NCBI GenBank assembly: GCA_029556545.1
Contig: JAKQEQ010000095.1
Coordinates: 1 to 7,683, forward strand
DNA length: 7,683 nucleotides
From: Candidatus Hydrogenedentota bacterium
GTDB taxonomy: Bacteria; Hydrogenedentota; Hydrogenedentia; Hydrogenedentales; JAGMZX01
Direction: 5' to 3'
This document shows, piece after piece, positions 1 to 6,041 of this stretch (the first letter of the stretch is position 1; every line of letters begins with the position of its first letter). The notes under the pieces were generated by a model. That model did not search any database. It was not told the origin of the DNA and saw nothing but the letters and a program-made list of their open reading frames with translations. The translations under genes were made by a program, and so were the position numbers.

Positions 1-884
1 GTTGTGCGGTAGAAGTAATCGAGGAGCTGCTTCTGTTCGGCGGTGAGCTGGTAGCGCGTCGAGTAGAGGGTCGGCGTCGCGGTGAAGCGGCGGCGGATTT
101 TCTCGAGGCCGGAATCGGGGCGGGAACGGAGCGCGCCGTCCTGCACGGTTTCGGAAAAGCCGTCGGGCATGGGGAACTCGGGGAGGGCCTGGTAGCTCGT
201 GACGCGGCGGTAGCGCGCGGCGACTTCCTCGGCGGTCAGGGCGATGCGGTAGAGACGCACCTCGTCGACGTGCCCGTTGAAAAGATTGGTAGTGGTTGAA
301 TACCCCCCCAGGACCAAACTAGCGGACGGGGCATCAAACACGTTCGCGAGGAATCCTGATTTTGTTAACGCTCCGTTTGTATAAACGGCATACTGTCTCG
401 TTGATCTCGTAACAACGATCGCGTATTGTGACATCGATTCCGACAGGACGAATGCTCCAGCCAAAACCTCTGACGCGCCAGCACGAGAAAAAATAATCGA
501 GTGGGCTGCCGATCCACTATTCGATTGCGAGTAAAAACCGTTGTCGTTATACCCAGCCCCGACTTTGAAAACCGTGTCAACGCCTGAAAGCGCAGAGTGT
601 TTTGCCCAAAAAACAAGCGAGATGGCATCGGACGGCATAGCGTGGCTTGCCGTCGCATAATCATTCACACCGTCAAACGACAGCCCTTTCCCCGACACCC
701 CATCGACCGGCGTCGCACCGACTATCGTGCCGTGGTTGCCGTTGCCGGAATCGTCGCGGAGGACGGCGCCGTCGAGCGCGGTGCGGTTCATCGACCACCA
801 CCCGACAAGCCCATTCTCCCGTATCGGCGCGCCGGAGACGAGCACCTCCGCAAGCACGCTCGGCCAATTCAGGGTTGTCGCCAT
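1..884 (-). CDS. LamG-domain tail tip / minor tail protein (partial, C-terminus off window)
   Basis: An open frame of 294 codons begins at ATG 884-882 and reaches the window edge with no stop. A Shine-Dalgarno AAGGA lies 6 nt before the start, and the tape measure stop is 1 bp upstream. Residues about 25-226 look like a LamG/concanavalin A-like (Laminin_G_3) jelly roll: GLVGWWSMN at 26-34, DDSGNGNHGTIVGA at 44-57, LSFDGVNDYA at 68-77, and the typical closing strand FNGHVDEVRLYRIALTAEEV at 202-221. From about residue 236 the text (PMPDGFSE, LRSRPDSGLEKIRRRFTATP, LTAEQKQLLDYFYRT) resembles the start of phage minor tail proteins of the lambda gpM type, which sit at the distal tail next to the tape measure. 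I infer a tail tip subunit carrying a carbohydrate- or surface-binding domain. The function of LamG here is inference; the domain match is by eye. Codons in the middle of the gene are AT-rich, unlike both flanks. Confidence 0.85.
   Translation of the reverse strand, partial: MATTLNWPSVLAEVLVSGAPIRENGLVGWWSMNRTALDGAVLRDDSGNGNHGTIVGATPVDGVSGKGLSFDGVNDYATASHAMPSDAISLVFWAKHSALSGVDTVFKVGAGYNDNGFYSQSNSGSAAHSIIFSRAGASEVLAGAFVLSESMSQYAIVVTRSTRQYAVYTNGALTKSGFLANVFDAPSASLVLGGYSTTTNLFNGHVDEVRLYRIALTAEEVAARYRRVTSYQALPEFPMPDGFSETVQDGALRSRPDSGLEKIRRRFTATPTLYSTRYQLTAEQKQLLDYFYRT
270..662 (-). other. AT-rich island inside the LamG-coding region (candidate exchanged domain)
   Basis: Hand counting of 301-660 gives about 51% G+C, against roughly 68-72% in sampled 60-base lines at 121-180 and 1141-1200. 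Within this stretch codons end in A or T unusually often (TTT, ATT, GTT, TCA, ACA, AGA), whereas the codons for residues 1-70 and from about 205 onward are GC-ending. The reading frame stays intact across both edges. The patch corresponds to about residues 75-205, the core of the LamG fold. The edges given are approximate. This is a compositional observation; acquisition by recombination is the inference. Confidence 0.7.
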
Positions 885-885
885 G

Positions 886-2904
886 TTACGTCCTTGCCCC
901 GACGGGCCGCACGCCGCCGCGCGCGAGGAGTCCGTCGAGCTTCCCGCGCCTTACCATGTCGCCGACGACCGCTTCGACCGCGACGACGATCTGCCGTTCA
1001 CCGTTCGGGCCTGTCGTTTCCGTTGCCGTCGCTTCGGTGTTCGGCGCGTTGTTGTTCACGACCACGGAGACGTTGGCGCCGCCCTCGCTCCGCACGCCGA
1101 GCCGGCCAGAGGAATCGCGGGCGAGTGGCATGATCGCCTCCGGCCCGGCTTCCGCGAACACGCCCCCGCGGGCGAACGCGAAGAACTGCGGCTTGTCGTA
1201 GACCTTATTCGCGTACTGGTGGAGGCTCGGCGACGAGTAGACGTTCCCGTCCGCATTCGCCTCGATCGAACCTTCCGCTATACCCGACCCGAGGGCCACG
1301 AGGCCGGACGCTCCGATGAGCGCGAGGCCCGGGACTACCTGCCCTACGGAAATCGCTGTGAGGCCGGCGTTGAGGAGCATCATCGGGAGTTTGTCCAAGA
1401 GTTCGCGCCCCAGTTCCGCGAGACTCATAGCCATCGCTTCGCCCGCGTTCGCGCCGGAGGCCAACGCCTCGCCGAGCGACTTGAACGAGTCGACAAACGC
1501 CTGCTTGCCGAATTCGCCGAGGGCGTCAGAGACGAGCGCGAGGCTCGCCGCAAGGCGTTCGGAAGCATAGGCCGCGCTCTCGATACCGTCGGCGATCGAC
1601 GCGTTGTCCGTGCCGAGGCCGCCTTGGTAGGTCGTGGTCGGGCCGGTGCCGCCCTGGGTGGAGAATCCGCCCATCTTGGCTACGCCGAGCGGCCCGGAGC
1701 CCTGCGTGCCCCCGAAGATGATGTCGCTCGCGGTCGGCGCGCCGCCCCCGGTGCCAGTCCCGCCCCCGGTGCTCCCCAACGGCGGCGGTGGCAGCGCCCC
1801 CGCGGGGGTTGGCTTAGCCTCCCCGGACCGATACTGCGCTGCCTGCTGGATCTGGAGAATTACCAGCTTGCGGTTGGCCTCCGCAAGACGCGCCTCGATC
1901 TCAAGCATGCCCGAATTCAGGTACGGGAGCACGCGAGCGTCGGCGGTCATGGCCTGTTCCCGGAGCTTCCCAAGCTCGGCTTCGAGACGGGCTCGATCAG
2001 CGGTTACTCGGGCGATGGCGGATGCGACGTCGCCCCCGCCACCCAACGCATCCTGAACGTTCCGCCGAGCCGCGGCCTCGTCCATATTCGCGTTGAACAC
2101 GTCGAGCATGCGATTGACGAGCGGGAGGAAATGCTCGCCGAGTTCGGCAAGCGCCCCTTTGAAATTGTCCATCGCCGTCGACCACTTGCCGGAGGTCGTT
2201 TCGGCGGTCTTGTCCATCATCCCGTAGAACCGCCCGCCTTCCTCCGTCGCGGCCTTGAACGCTTCGGTCACCTCGTCGGCCGAGACGCCGCCCTGTTCCA
2301 TGCGCTTCTTGAGGTCGGCCATGCTTTCGCCGGTCTTTTCGGAGATCGTGAGGAGCGGGTTGAACCCGGCGTTGATGAGCTGGAGGAGGTCCTGCCCCAT
2401 GAGGCGCCCGGTAGACTGGATCTGTCCGAACGCCCGCGCGAGGGAGGAGAGAGCGGCGTCGTCGCCCATCGACACGTCGCCGAGCATGGCGAGCGTCGGC
2501 ATGATGCGCTCGGCCTCGATGCCGTACTGCGCGAGCATTCGCGCCGCGGACTCAAGGCCTTCGAACGAGAGCGGCGTCTCCGCGGCGTAGGTGCGGATCG
2601 CCTCGAACATCTTCTCGCCCTTGGCCATGTCGCCCAAGAGCACGCCCCAGGAAATCTTCGCCTTCTCGAACCCGGCCGCGAGGACGATCGATTCCTTCCC
2701 GAGGTCGATGATCGCGCGGGCGGTCGCCTGGGTCGCGCGGACGGCGATGTCGGCGATCGTCGTGAAGCCCGCGATGCGCTTGGCCACGTCGGTGAACCCG
2801 GCGTCGGCGCCGCGCGCGGCGGCGGCCAGGCCGTTGAGGTCTCCGGTCGCCTTCGGGGCTCCGTCGACGCGCGCGCTCATGACGAGCGACGTAATTTCAG
2901 GCAT
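886..2904 (-). CDS. Tail tape measure protein
   Basis: This 672-residue protein sets tail length and is threaded inside the tail tube; at infection tape measures are ejected with the DNA. Residues 1-25 (MPEITSLVMSARVDG) match the usual opening of tape measures. Residues about 80-260 carry the conserved N-terminal tape measure domain: PLSFEGLESAARMLAQYGIE at 111-130, SLARAFGQIQSTGRLMGQDL at 153-172 and LINAGFNPLL at 176-185. Residues 300-358 are helical and likely coiled coil. Residues about 365-430 are a Gly/Pro/Thr-rich linker. Residues 505-545 are hydrophobic. The C-terminus has the hallmark GGVFAEAGPEAIMPLARD at 580-597. I chose ATG 2904 because AAGGAG sits 7 nt upstream; ATG 2880 lacks a Shine-Dalgarno, although it forms an ATGA overlap with the chaperone stop. 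From 2904 the gene overlaps the chaperone frame by 28 bp. The stop is TAA at 888-886. The protein is shorter than lambda gpH (853 residues), suggesting a shorter tail. Confidence 0.95.
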   Translation of the reverse strand: MPEITSLVMSARVDGAPKATGDLNGLAAAARGADAGFTDVAKRIAGFTTIADIAVRATQATARAIIDLGKESIVLAAGFEKAKISWGVLLGDMAKGEKMFEAIRTYAAETPLSFEGLESAARMLAQYGIEAERIMPTLAMLGDVSMGDDAALSSLARAFGQIQSTGRLMGQDLLQLINAGFNPLLTISEKTGESMADLKKRMEQGGVSADEVTEAFKAATEEGGRFYGMMDKTAETTSGKWSTAMDNFKGALAELGEHFLPLVNRMLDVFNANMDEAAARRNVQDALGGGGDVASAIARVTADRARLEAELGKLREQAMTADARVLPYLNSGMLEIEARLAEANRKLVILQIQQAAQYRSGEAKPTPAGALPPPPLGSTGGGTGTGGGAPTASDIIFGGTQGSGPLGVAKMGGFSTQGGTGPTTTYQGGLGTDNASIADGIESAAYASERLAASLALVSDALGEFGKQAFVDSFKSLGEALASGANAGEAMAMSLAELGRELLDKLPMMLLNAGLTAISVGQVVPGLALIGASGLVALGSGIAEGSIEANADGNVYSSPSLHQYANKVYDKPQFFAFARGGVFAEAGPEAIMPLARDSSGRLGVRSEGGANVSVVVNNNAPNTEATATETTGPNGERQIVVAVEAVVGDMVRRGKLDGLLARGGVRPVGART

Positions 2905-3637
2905 CCCCTCGCTCCTTCGCTGCCCCCCGCACGGAAGGCCGCGTCCATCGCCATGATCGCCTCGACCTCGAACGCGTCGAGTGCGACCGCCGTCACCGCC
3001 TGCCAGTCGGCAAGATCGCGCCACGTGAGGCGGACCCCGCCGAACCCCTCGCTACCGCCCTGCCGGATTTCCAGCCAGAGCGACCACAGGTACTCGAAGC
3101 CTTCGGGCGGCTTCACCGCGTCCAGCCTTTCGTCCCGCCCGAATCCGTGCCGTTCCTCCAGCTCGAGGATCTGGCGGTTCGTCCCGCCCTCGGGATGATC
3201 GGGATCGGCTGCGGCCTGAAGCCAGGCCGCGAGCCGCGCCGCCTCCGTCAGGCCGCGGAGGCGTTCCCAAAAAAATTGGCGCGGTTGAAAATGAAGCCGG
3301 CCGCGCGGTCCGCGAGTTCCGGGTACGCGAGATAGAGCTCTTTCGCCTTCGCCTGGCTGAACGGGAATTCCTTCCCGTTCTCCATGAGGCCGCGCCAGCC
3401 CTTCGTGCAGCGGGCGAGGAGTTCGGCCGACTGTTCGCGCACCTCTTCCGGCGAGAGCGCTCGCCCGAGGGCCTTGTTGCGCGCGTCCTGTTCGGCGCGC
3501 GCGGCCTTGTAGACGCCGGAGTCCATGCCGAAGAGCACGAGCGCAGCGCCCGTGTCGGCCTTCGTCACGGGGTCGAGGAGGACGAGCTCGACGCCCGCCT
3601 CGGCCCGCTTCACGCTGTCGAATCGTCCGATTTCCAT
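2877..3637 (-). CDS. Tail assembly chaperone, long -1 frameshift product (GT-type fusion)
   Basis: After codon 123 of the short chaperone a -1 slip at T_TTT_TTT would re-read base 3269 and continue for 130 codons without a stop (WERLRGLTEAARLAAWLQAA...) to TGA at 2879-2877, giving about 253 residues. I checked the extension base by base from 3269 through 3171 and read the rest from the sequence. It has no convincing start of its own: a GTG at 3116 lacks a Shine-Dalgarno. The extension is coding-like, with EGFEYLWSLWLEIRQG and LTWRDLADWQAVTAVALDAF segments resembling the T part of phage chaperones. In lambda, the rare GT fusion recruits tube subunits through T while G coats the tape measure. 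The place between tail tube and tape measure genes is the standard one. The frame arrangement is directly visible; the frameshifting itself is inferred. Confidence 0.88.
3240..3275 (-). promoter_or_regulatory. Programmed -1 ribosomal frameshift signal (T_TTT_TTT plus stem-loop)
   Basis: Read on the minus strand, seven T at 3275-3269 form the heptamer T_TTT_TTT in the correct register (AAT TTT TTT, Asn121-Phe122-Phe123). It is followed by a 5-nt spacer GGGAA (3268-3264) and a perfect 8-bp stem, CGCCTCCG (3263-3256) with CGGAGGCG (3247-3240), enclosing the 8-nt loop CGGCCTGA (3255-3248). The zero-frame stop TGA falls inside that loop. Heptamer, short spacer and stable stem are the three classic parts of a -1 signal. 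No clear upstream stimulatory Shine-Dalgarno was seen. Transcriptional slippage on the T7 run is an alternative route to the same product. Confidence 0.88.
3248..3637 (-). CDS. Tail assembly chaperone, short product (G-type)
   Basis: A 129-residue protein starts at ATG 3637, preceded by a GGGGAGAGGG purine run acting as Shine-Dalgarno, 11 bp after the tail tube stop. The stop TGA is at 3250-3248. The N-terminus (MEIGRFDSVKRAEAGVELVL, then LLDPVTKADTGAALVLFGMD) is the small beta-rich domain typical of phage tail assembly chaperones, followed by a helical part (LSPEEVREQSAELLARCTKG at 61-80). Such proteins are made in excess, bind the tape measure during tail assembly and are absent from the finished virion. 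Only the last six residues (GNASAA) lie after the slippery codons, as in lambda G versus GT. An upstream in-frame extension stays open to 5410, but it overlaps the tube gene in another frame and is not used. Confidence 0.9.
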   Translation of the reverse strand: MEIGRFDSVKRAEAGVELVLLDPVTKADTGAALVLFGMDSGVYKAARAEQDARNKALGRALSPEEVREQSAELLARCTKGWRGLMENGKEFPFSQAKAKELYLAYPELADRAAGFIFNRANFFGNASAA

Positions 3638-3648
3638 GCCCTCTCCCC

Positions 3649-4827
3649 TTACGCCAGCTTGTTCCATTTCCAGTTCACGAGGCCCGTGGTCGTGTCGTAC
3701 TCGACCTGGAACGGGATGCGGAGCGTGATCGCCTCCTCCGCTTCCTGGTCCTGCGGTACGTCGATGAATATCCGCGGGATGTCGACCGCGTAGCCCGTGG
3801 CGCCGTCGGGGTCCATGAGCACGAGGCCGAGCGAGACGCGGGTCTCCGCGAGGGCCTTCGTCCAGAGCGCGGTGTCGACGAGGTGCGCGCTCATTTCGCC
3901 CGAGAGGTTCGACTGCCCGACCGCGATGCGGTACGGGTCCGCGCGGAACACGGAATCGACCGGCCGCGCGCCGTTCACGAGGTTGAGCGACAGGGCGGAA
4001 ACGATCGCCGTCGGCACGCCGTCCATCCGGAGTACCGCGAGCGCGTCGTTCGCGCCGATCGGCTTCGTGGTCGTGGGTCCCGAGTACCCGGCCGCGAATG
4101 CACCGGCCTGCGGGCCGTTCATGCTCTTGCACACGAAGTCGAACTGACCCGTGACGAGCTGGTCCGGGGCGAACGCGAGCGACAGCCGGTCGGCCACGCC
4201 GCCCAGGAACTGCCGGTACGCCGGAACGTCGAGGTTGCCCTTCTCGAAGGCGATGCTCTTTTCGGTCGTGCCGGACACGAGAGTGGCCATCTTCGTCACG
4301 CTGATTCCGGTCTGCGACGTGCACGCGGCCAGGGTCGATGCGCCTGCCACGTCCTTCGCTTCGCCGAGCGTGATGAGATTCGCCGTCGCGACCGTGACCT
4401 TGAAGAACCCGTTGTTCGCGACGTAGCCGCCAGTGAACCCGGCGACCTTGATCCAGTCGCCCGCGACGAGGCCCGCACCGATGCCCGTGGCGGCCATGGT
4501 GTTCGTCGCGCCCGCGACGACGGTCGTCGAGAGCCCGGTGACGGGCGTCCCGGCCGCGGCCCACGCGCTCCGGCAGACGGACTCGAGGAAGTCGTCCTGG
4601 CTGCCGTAGGACAGCTCGAACGGGAGGCCGAACGTCGGGCGTTTCAAGCCCCCGCGGCCCGAGGCGACGCCGCGGTCGCTCCGCCACTCTCCGGAGCGGA
4701 GCGTCGAACGCGCGAGCGCGCCGGCCGCGGATCCCCGGACCCTGTCTTTCGTGTAGGTCGTCCCGGAGGGCGTACCCCACGCCGACTCCTTGACGTGCGC
4801 TATCTGAATTCTCGCGCCTTCGGCCAT
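3649..4827 (-). CDS. Major tail tube protein
   Basis: A 392-residue protein expected to polymerise as stacked rings that form the tail tube. The N-terminus (IQIAHVKESAWGTP at 7-20), SGEWRSDRGVASGRG at 45-59 and LPFELSYGSQDDFLESV at 68-84 match by eye the conserved start of phage tail tube proteins of the Phage_TTP type. Residues about 95-165 look like a beta-rich insertion (AGDWIKVAGFTGGYVANNGF). The C-terminal part (PRIFIDVPQDQEAEEAITLR, then IPFQVEYDTTTGL) returns to the tube-fold pattern. It is larger than lambda gpV (246 residues), mainly because of inserted beta domains. A GGGGAGG Shine-Dalgarno lies 9 nt before ATG 4827, in a 15-bp gap after the tail terminator gene. The stop is TAA. 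Its position before the chaperone pair supports the call. Confidence 0.9.
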   Translation of the reverse strand: MAEGARIQIAHVKESAWGTPSGTTYTKDRVRGSAAGALARSTLRSGEWRSDRGVASGRGGLKRPTFGLPFELSYGSQDDFLESVCRSAWAAAGTPVTGLSTTVVAGATNTMAATGIGAGLVAGDWIKVAGFTGGYVANNGFFKVTVATANLITLGEAKDVAGASTLAACTSQTGISVTKMATLVSGTTEKSIAFEKGNLDVPAYRQFLGGVADRLSLAFAPDQLVTGQFDFVCKSMNGPQAGAFAAGYSGPTTTKPIGANDALAVLRMDGVPTAIVSALSLNLVNGARPVDSVFRADPYRIAVGQSNLSGEMSAHLVDTALWTKALAETRVSLGLVLMDPDGATGYAVDIPRIFIDVPQDQEAEEAITLRIPFQVEYDTTTGLVNWKWNKLA

Positions 4828-4842
4828 GTTGATAGCCCTCCC

Positions 4843-5274
4843 CTAATTTGCGACGTCGGCCCGCCATTCGATCACGACGGGAACCTGGAACCACGCGGGA
4901 TCCGCCTGCGGCAGCCCCCGCTCGATGTGGGCGCTCACGATGTGGACCGTGACGCCCGAGTACGTGAGGACCGTCCCGCGCTTGAAGCACGCGGCGATCC
5001 GTTCGGCCTCCGCCGTGGCGGCTCCGTCGCCGCCCCCGGGTGGGTCGTAGACGTTGACGTGGAACACGCCGACGTGTCGGTTCGCGGCATCGGACGAGAG
5101 CGCAACGGACGACGGCTTGCCCGTCATGACGTGCGCGTCGTACCACCGTGTCCCGGGCGTCGGTGTAAACGCCCGATTTTCCCATGCGACGGACGTAGAT
5201 GCGACGGCAGCGCCGGGCGATACGGCGAGCAGGTAGGCCCGGAGGGCGGCGGCAACTTCGGTGGTTCCGCTCAT
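4843..5274 (-). CDS. Tail terminator-like protein (DUF4128 type)
   Basis: A 143-residue protein starting at ATG 5274, with AGGAGG 7 nt upstream and a 4-bp ATGA overlap with the preceding gp10-like stop. The segment WENRAFTPTPGTRWYDAHVM (31-50), then VGVFHVNVYDPPGGG (68-82), AEAERIAACFKRG (88-100) and a closing beta pair with VPVVIEWRA (131-139) follow the plan of DUF4128 phage proteins, which occupy the place of the tail terminator (lambda gpU analogue). These form the ring that ends tail growth and docks the tail to the head. Family assignment is by recalled pattern, the role by gene order. The open frame continues upstream to 5646, but that extension overlaps the gp10-like gene and is rejected. 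Confidence 0.82.
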   Translation of the reverse strand: MSGTTEVAAALRAYLLAVSPGAAVASTSVAWENRAFTPTPGTRWYDAHVMTGKPSSVALSSDAANRHVGVFHVNVYDPPGGGDGAATAEAERIAACFKRGTVLTYSGVTVHIVSAHIERGLPQADPAWFQVPVVIEWRADVAN

Positions 5275-5675
5275 TCCCGGGCCTCCTCGATGGCGACGCC
5301 GCCGAATTCGGCGACGGTGATGGCGACCATGCCGGCGGGTGCCTGCTTCGAATACCCATGCTCGAGGCGCTCGATGTACGGCAGGTTGTTCGTGAGCAGG
5401 ATCGAGGCACCGGTTGTGGCCTTCCACGCTTGCCCGACGGTGATCGCTCTCGCGATCGGGGCTCCCCCGGTTTTCGCGTTGTGACGCGTCCCCAGCTCTC
5501 CGATCGCCGGCGCGCCGACGGTCGTCTGCCAGTTCCCGCGAGCCCGTCCCGTATCGACCGGCGTCCGGAGAATTACCCGCCTGAACATCTCGAGCGCGAT
5601 CTTCCGCGACACGATGTCGATGCGGTCGAGCGATTTCCCGCACCACTTGGACACGTCGAGCGCGAAGCTACCCAC
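5271..5675 (-). CDS. HK97 gp10-like neck / tail completion protein
   Basis: A 134-residue protein with the strong family motif RTPVDTGRARGNWQ at 37-50 and a second family signature around NNLPYIERLEHG (96-107) leading into QAPAGMV. HK97 gp10-like proteins act at the head-tail interface or in tail completion. The start is GTG at 5675, giving MGSFALDVSKW, which agrees with the usual N-terminus of relatives. It overlaps the upstream connector gene by 8 bp and has no visible Shine-Dalgarno, so translation is probably coupled to that gene. The stop TGA shares bases with the next ATG. Confidence 0.9.
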   Translation of the reverse strand: MGSFALDVSKWCGKSLDRIDIVSRKIALEMFRRVILRTPVDTGRARGNWQTTVGAPAIGELGTRHNAKTGGAPIARAITVGQAWKATTGASILLTNNLPYIERLEHGYSKQAPAGMVAITVAEFGGVAIEEARE

Positions 5676-6039
5676 GGCACTGCACCGTGTAGTTCAGGGC
5701 GATGTCCCCCGGCTGCTCCGGGAGGACCGCGACGATGGCGAACTCGACGCCGCCGATGACGAGCTTGTGCGCGCTCGACGGCGCTACGAGCTCGACGCCC
5801 GAATCCGTGATGGCCGCGACGATGAACCGCCGGTCCTTCGCCTGGATGAGCGTCCCGTCGATCTCGCTCTGTTCGTACCGCTGTTCGACGACGTGCACCG
5901 CGTAGTCGGTCGGCGCCCCGGGCGTGAGCGTGCCCGTCACGGGGTCGTGCGCGCCGGCCCCCGGAACGCGCAGCGTTGCGGCCTTCCCCATGTCGCGGAT
6001 GAGCCGGGTGGACGACGAGCGGAGCGCGGCGTAGTTCAT
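5668..6039 (-). CDS. Head-tail connector (head closure/stopper-type) protein
   Basis: A 123-residue protein from ATG 6039, 2 bp after the previous stop, with GAGGGGG 5 nt upstream of the start. It opens MNYAALRSSSTRLIRDMGKA and contains DPVTGTLTPG (32-41), EQSEIDGTLIQAKDRRFIVA (56-75), a central beta region and VEFAIVAVLPEQPGDIALNY (98-117). This pattern (short N-terminal helix, then a small beta barrel, with a 'DGTLIQAKDRR' segment) is common in phage proteins placed between the adaptor and gp10-like genes, where the head-closure protein is found. I recognise the family by pattern and order but do not have a firm name for it. The longer frame, open to 6444, is only a shadow of the preceding gene. 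Confidence 0.8.
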   Translation of the reverse strand: MNYAALRSSSTRLIRDMGKAATLRVPGAGAHDPVTGTLTPGAPTDYAVHVVEQRYEQSEIDGTLIQAKDRRFIVAAITDSGVELVAPSSAHKLVIGGVEFAIVAVLPEQPGDIALNYTVQCRG

Positions 6040-6041
6040 CC

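Noticed and set aside
597-1201. Overlapping plus-strand frames (597-1133 and 647-1201) near the LamG gene
   Set aside because: They are Arg/Pro/Ser-rich and lie opposite the intact LamG frame and the tape measure C-terminus.
1797-1808. 12-nt palindrome CCCCCGCGGGGG
   Set aside because: It encodes part of the Pro/Ala-rich linker of the tape measure protein and reflects low-complexity codon usage, not an evident operator.
727-3198. An 823-codon plus-strand open frame opposite the tape measure gene
   Set aside because: Its protein is Arg/Glu/Gly/His-rich with no family pattern, as expected for an antisense frame of a high-GC gene. The minus-strand frames here carry clear tape measure and chaperone motifs.
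3361-3378. Perfect 7-bp inverted repeat ACGGGAA / TTCCCGT with a 4-nt loop
   Set aside because: It lies inside the chaperone coding sequence and is explained by the codons for NGKEFPF; there is no neighbouring regulatory context.
3638-5410. Possible long N-terminal extension of the tail chaperone (frame open to 5410)
   Set aside because: The extension lies wholly over the tube and terminator genes in another frame and is Arg-rich; ATG 3637 has a ribosome binding site and gives the normal chaperone N-terminus.
5442-5457. Inverted repeat GATCGC / GCGATC with a 4-nt loop
   Set aside because: Only 6 bp and fully inside the gp10-like coding region; short repeats like this are expected by chance in GC-rich DNA.
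3883-5484. A 533-codon plus-strand open frame across the tail tube, terminator and gp10-like genes
   Set aside because: It spans several unmistakable minus-strand genes, has low-complexity Arg-rich composition and no plausible initiation context; it is a GC-driven shadow.
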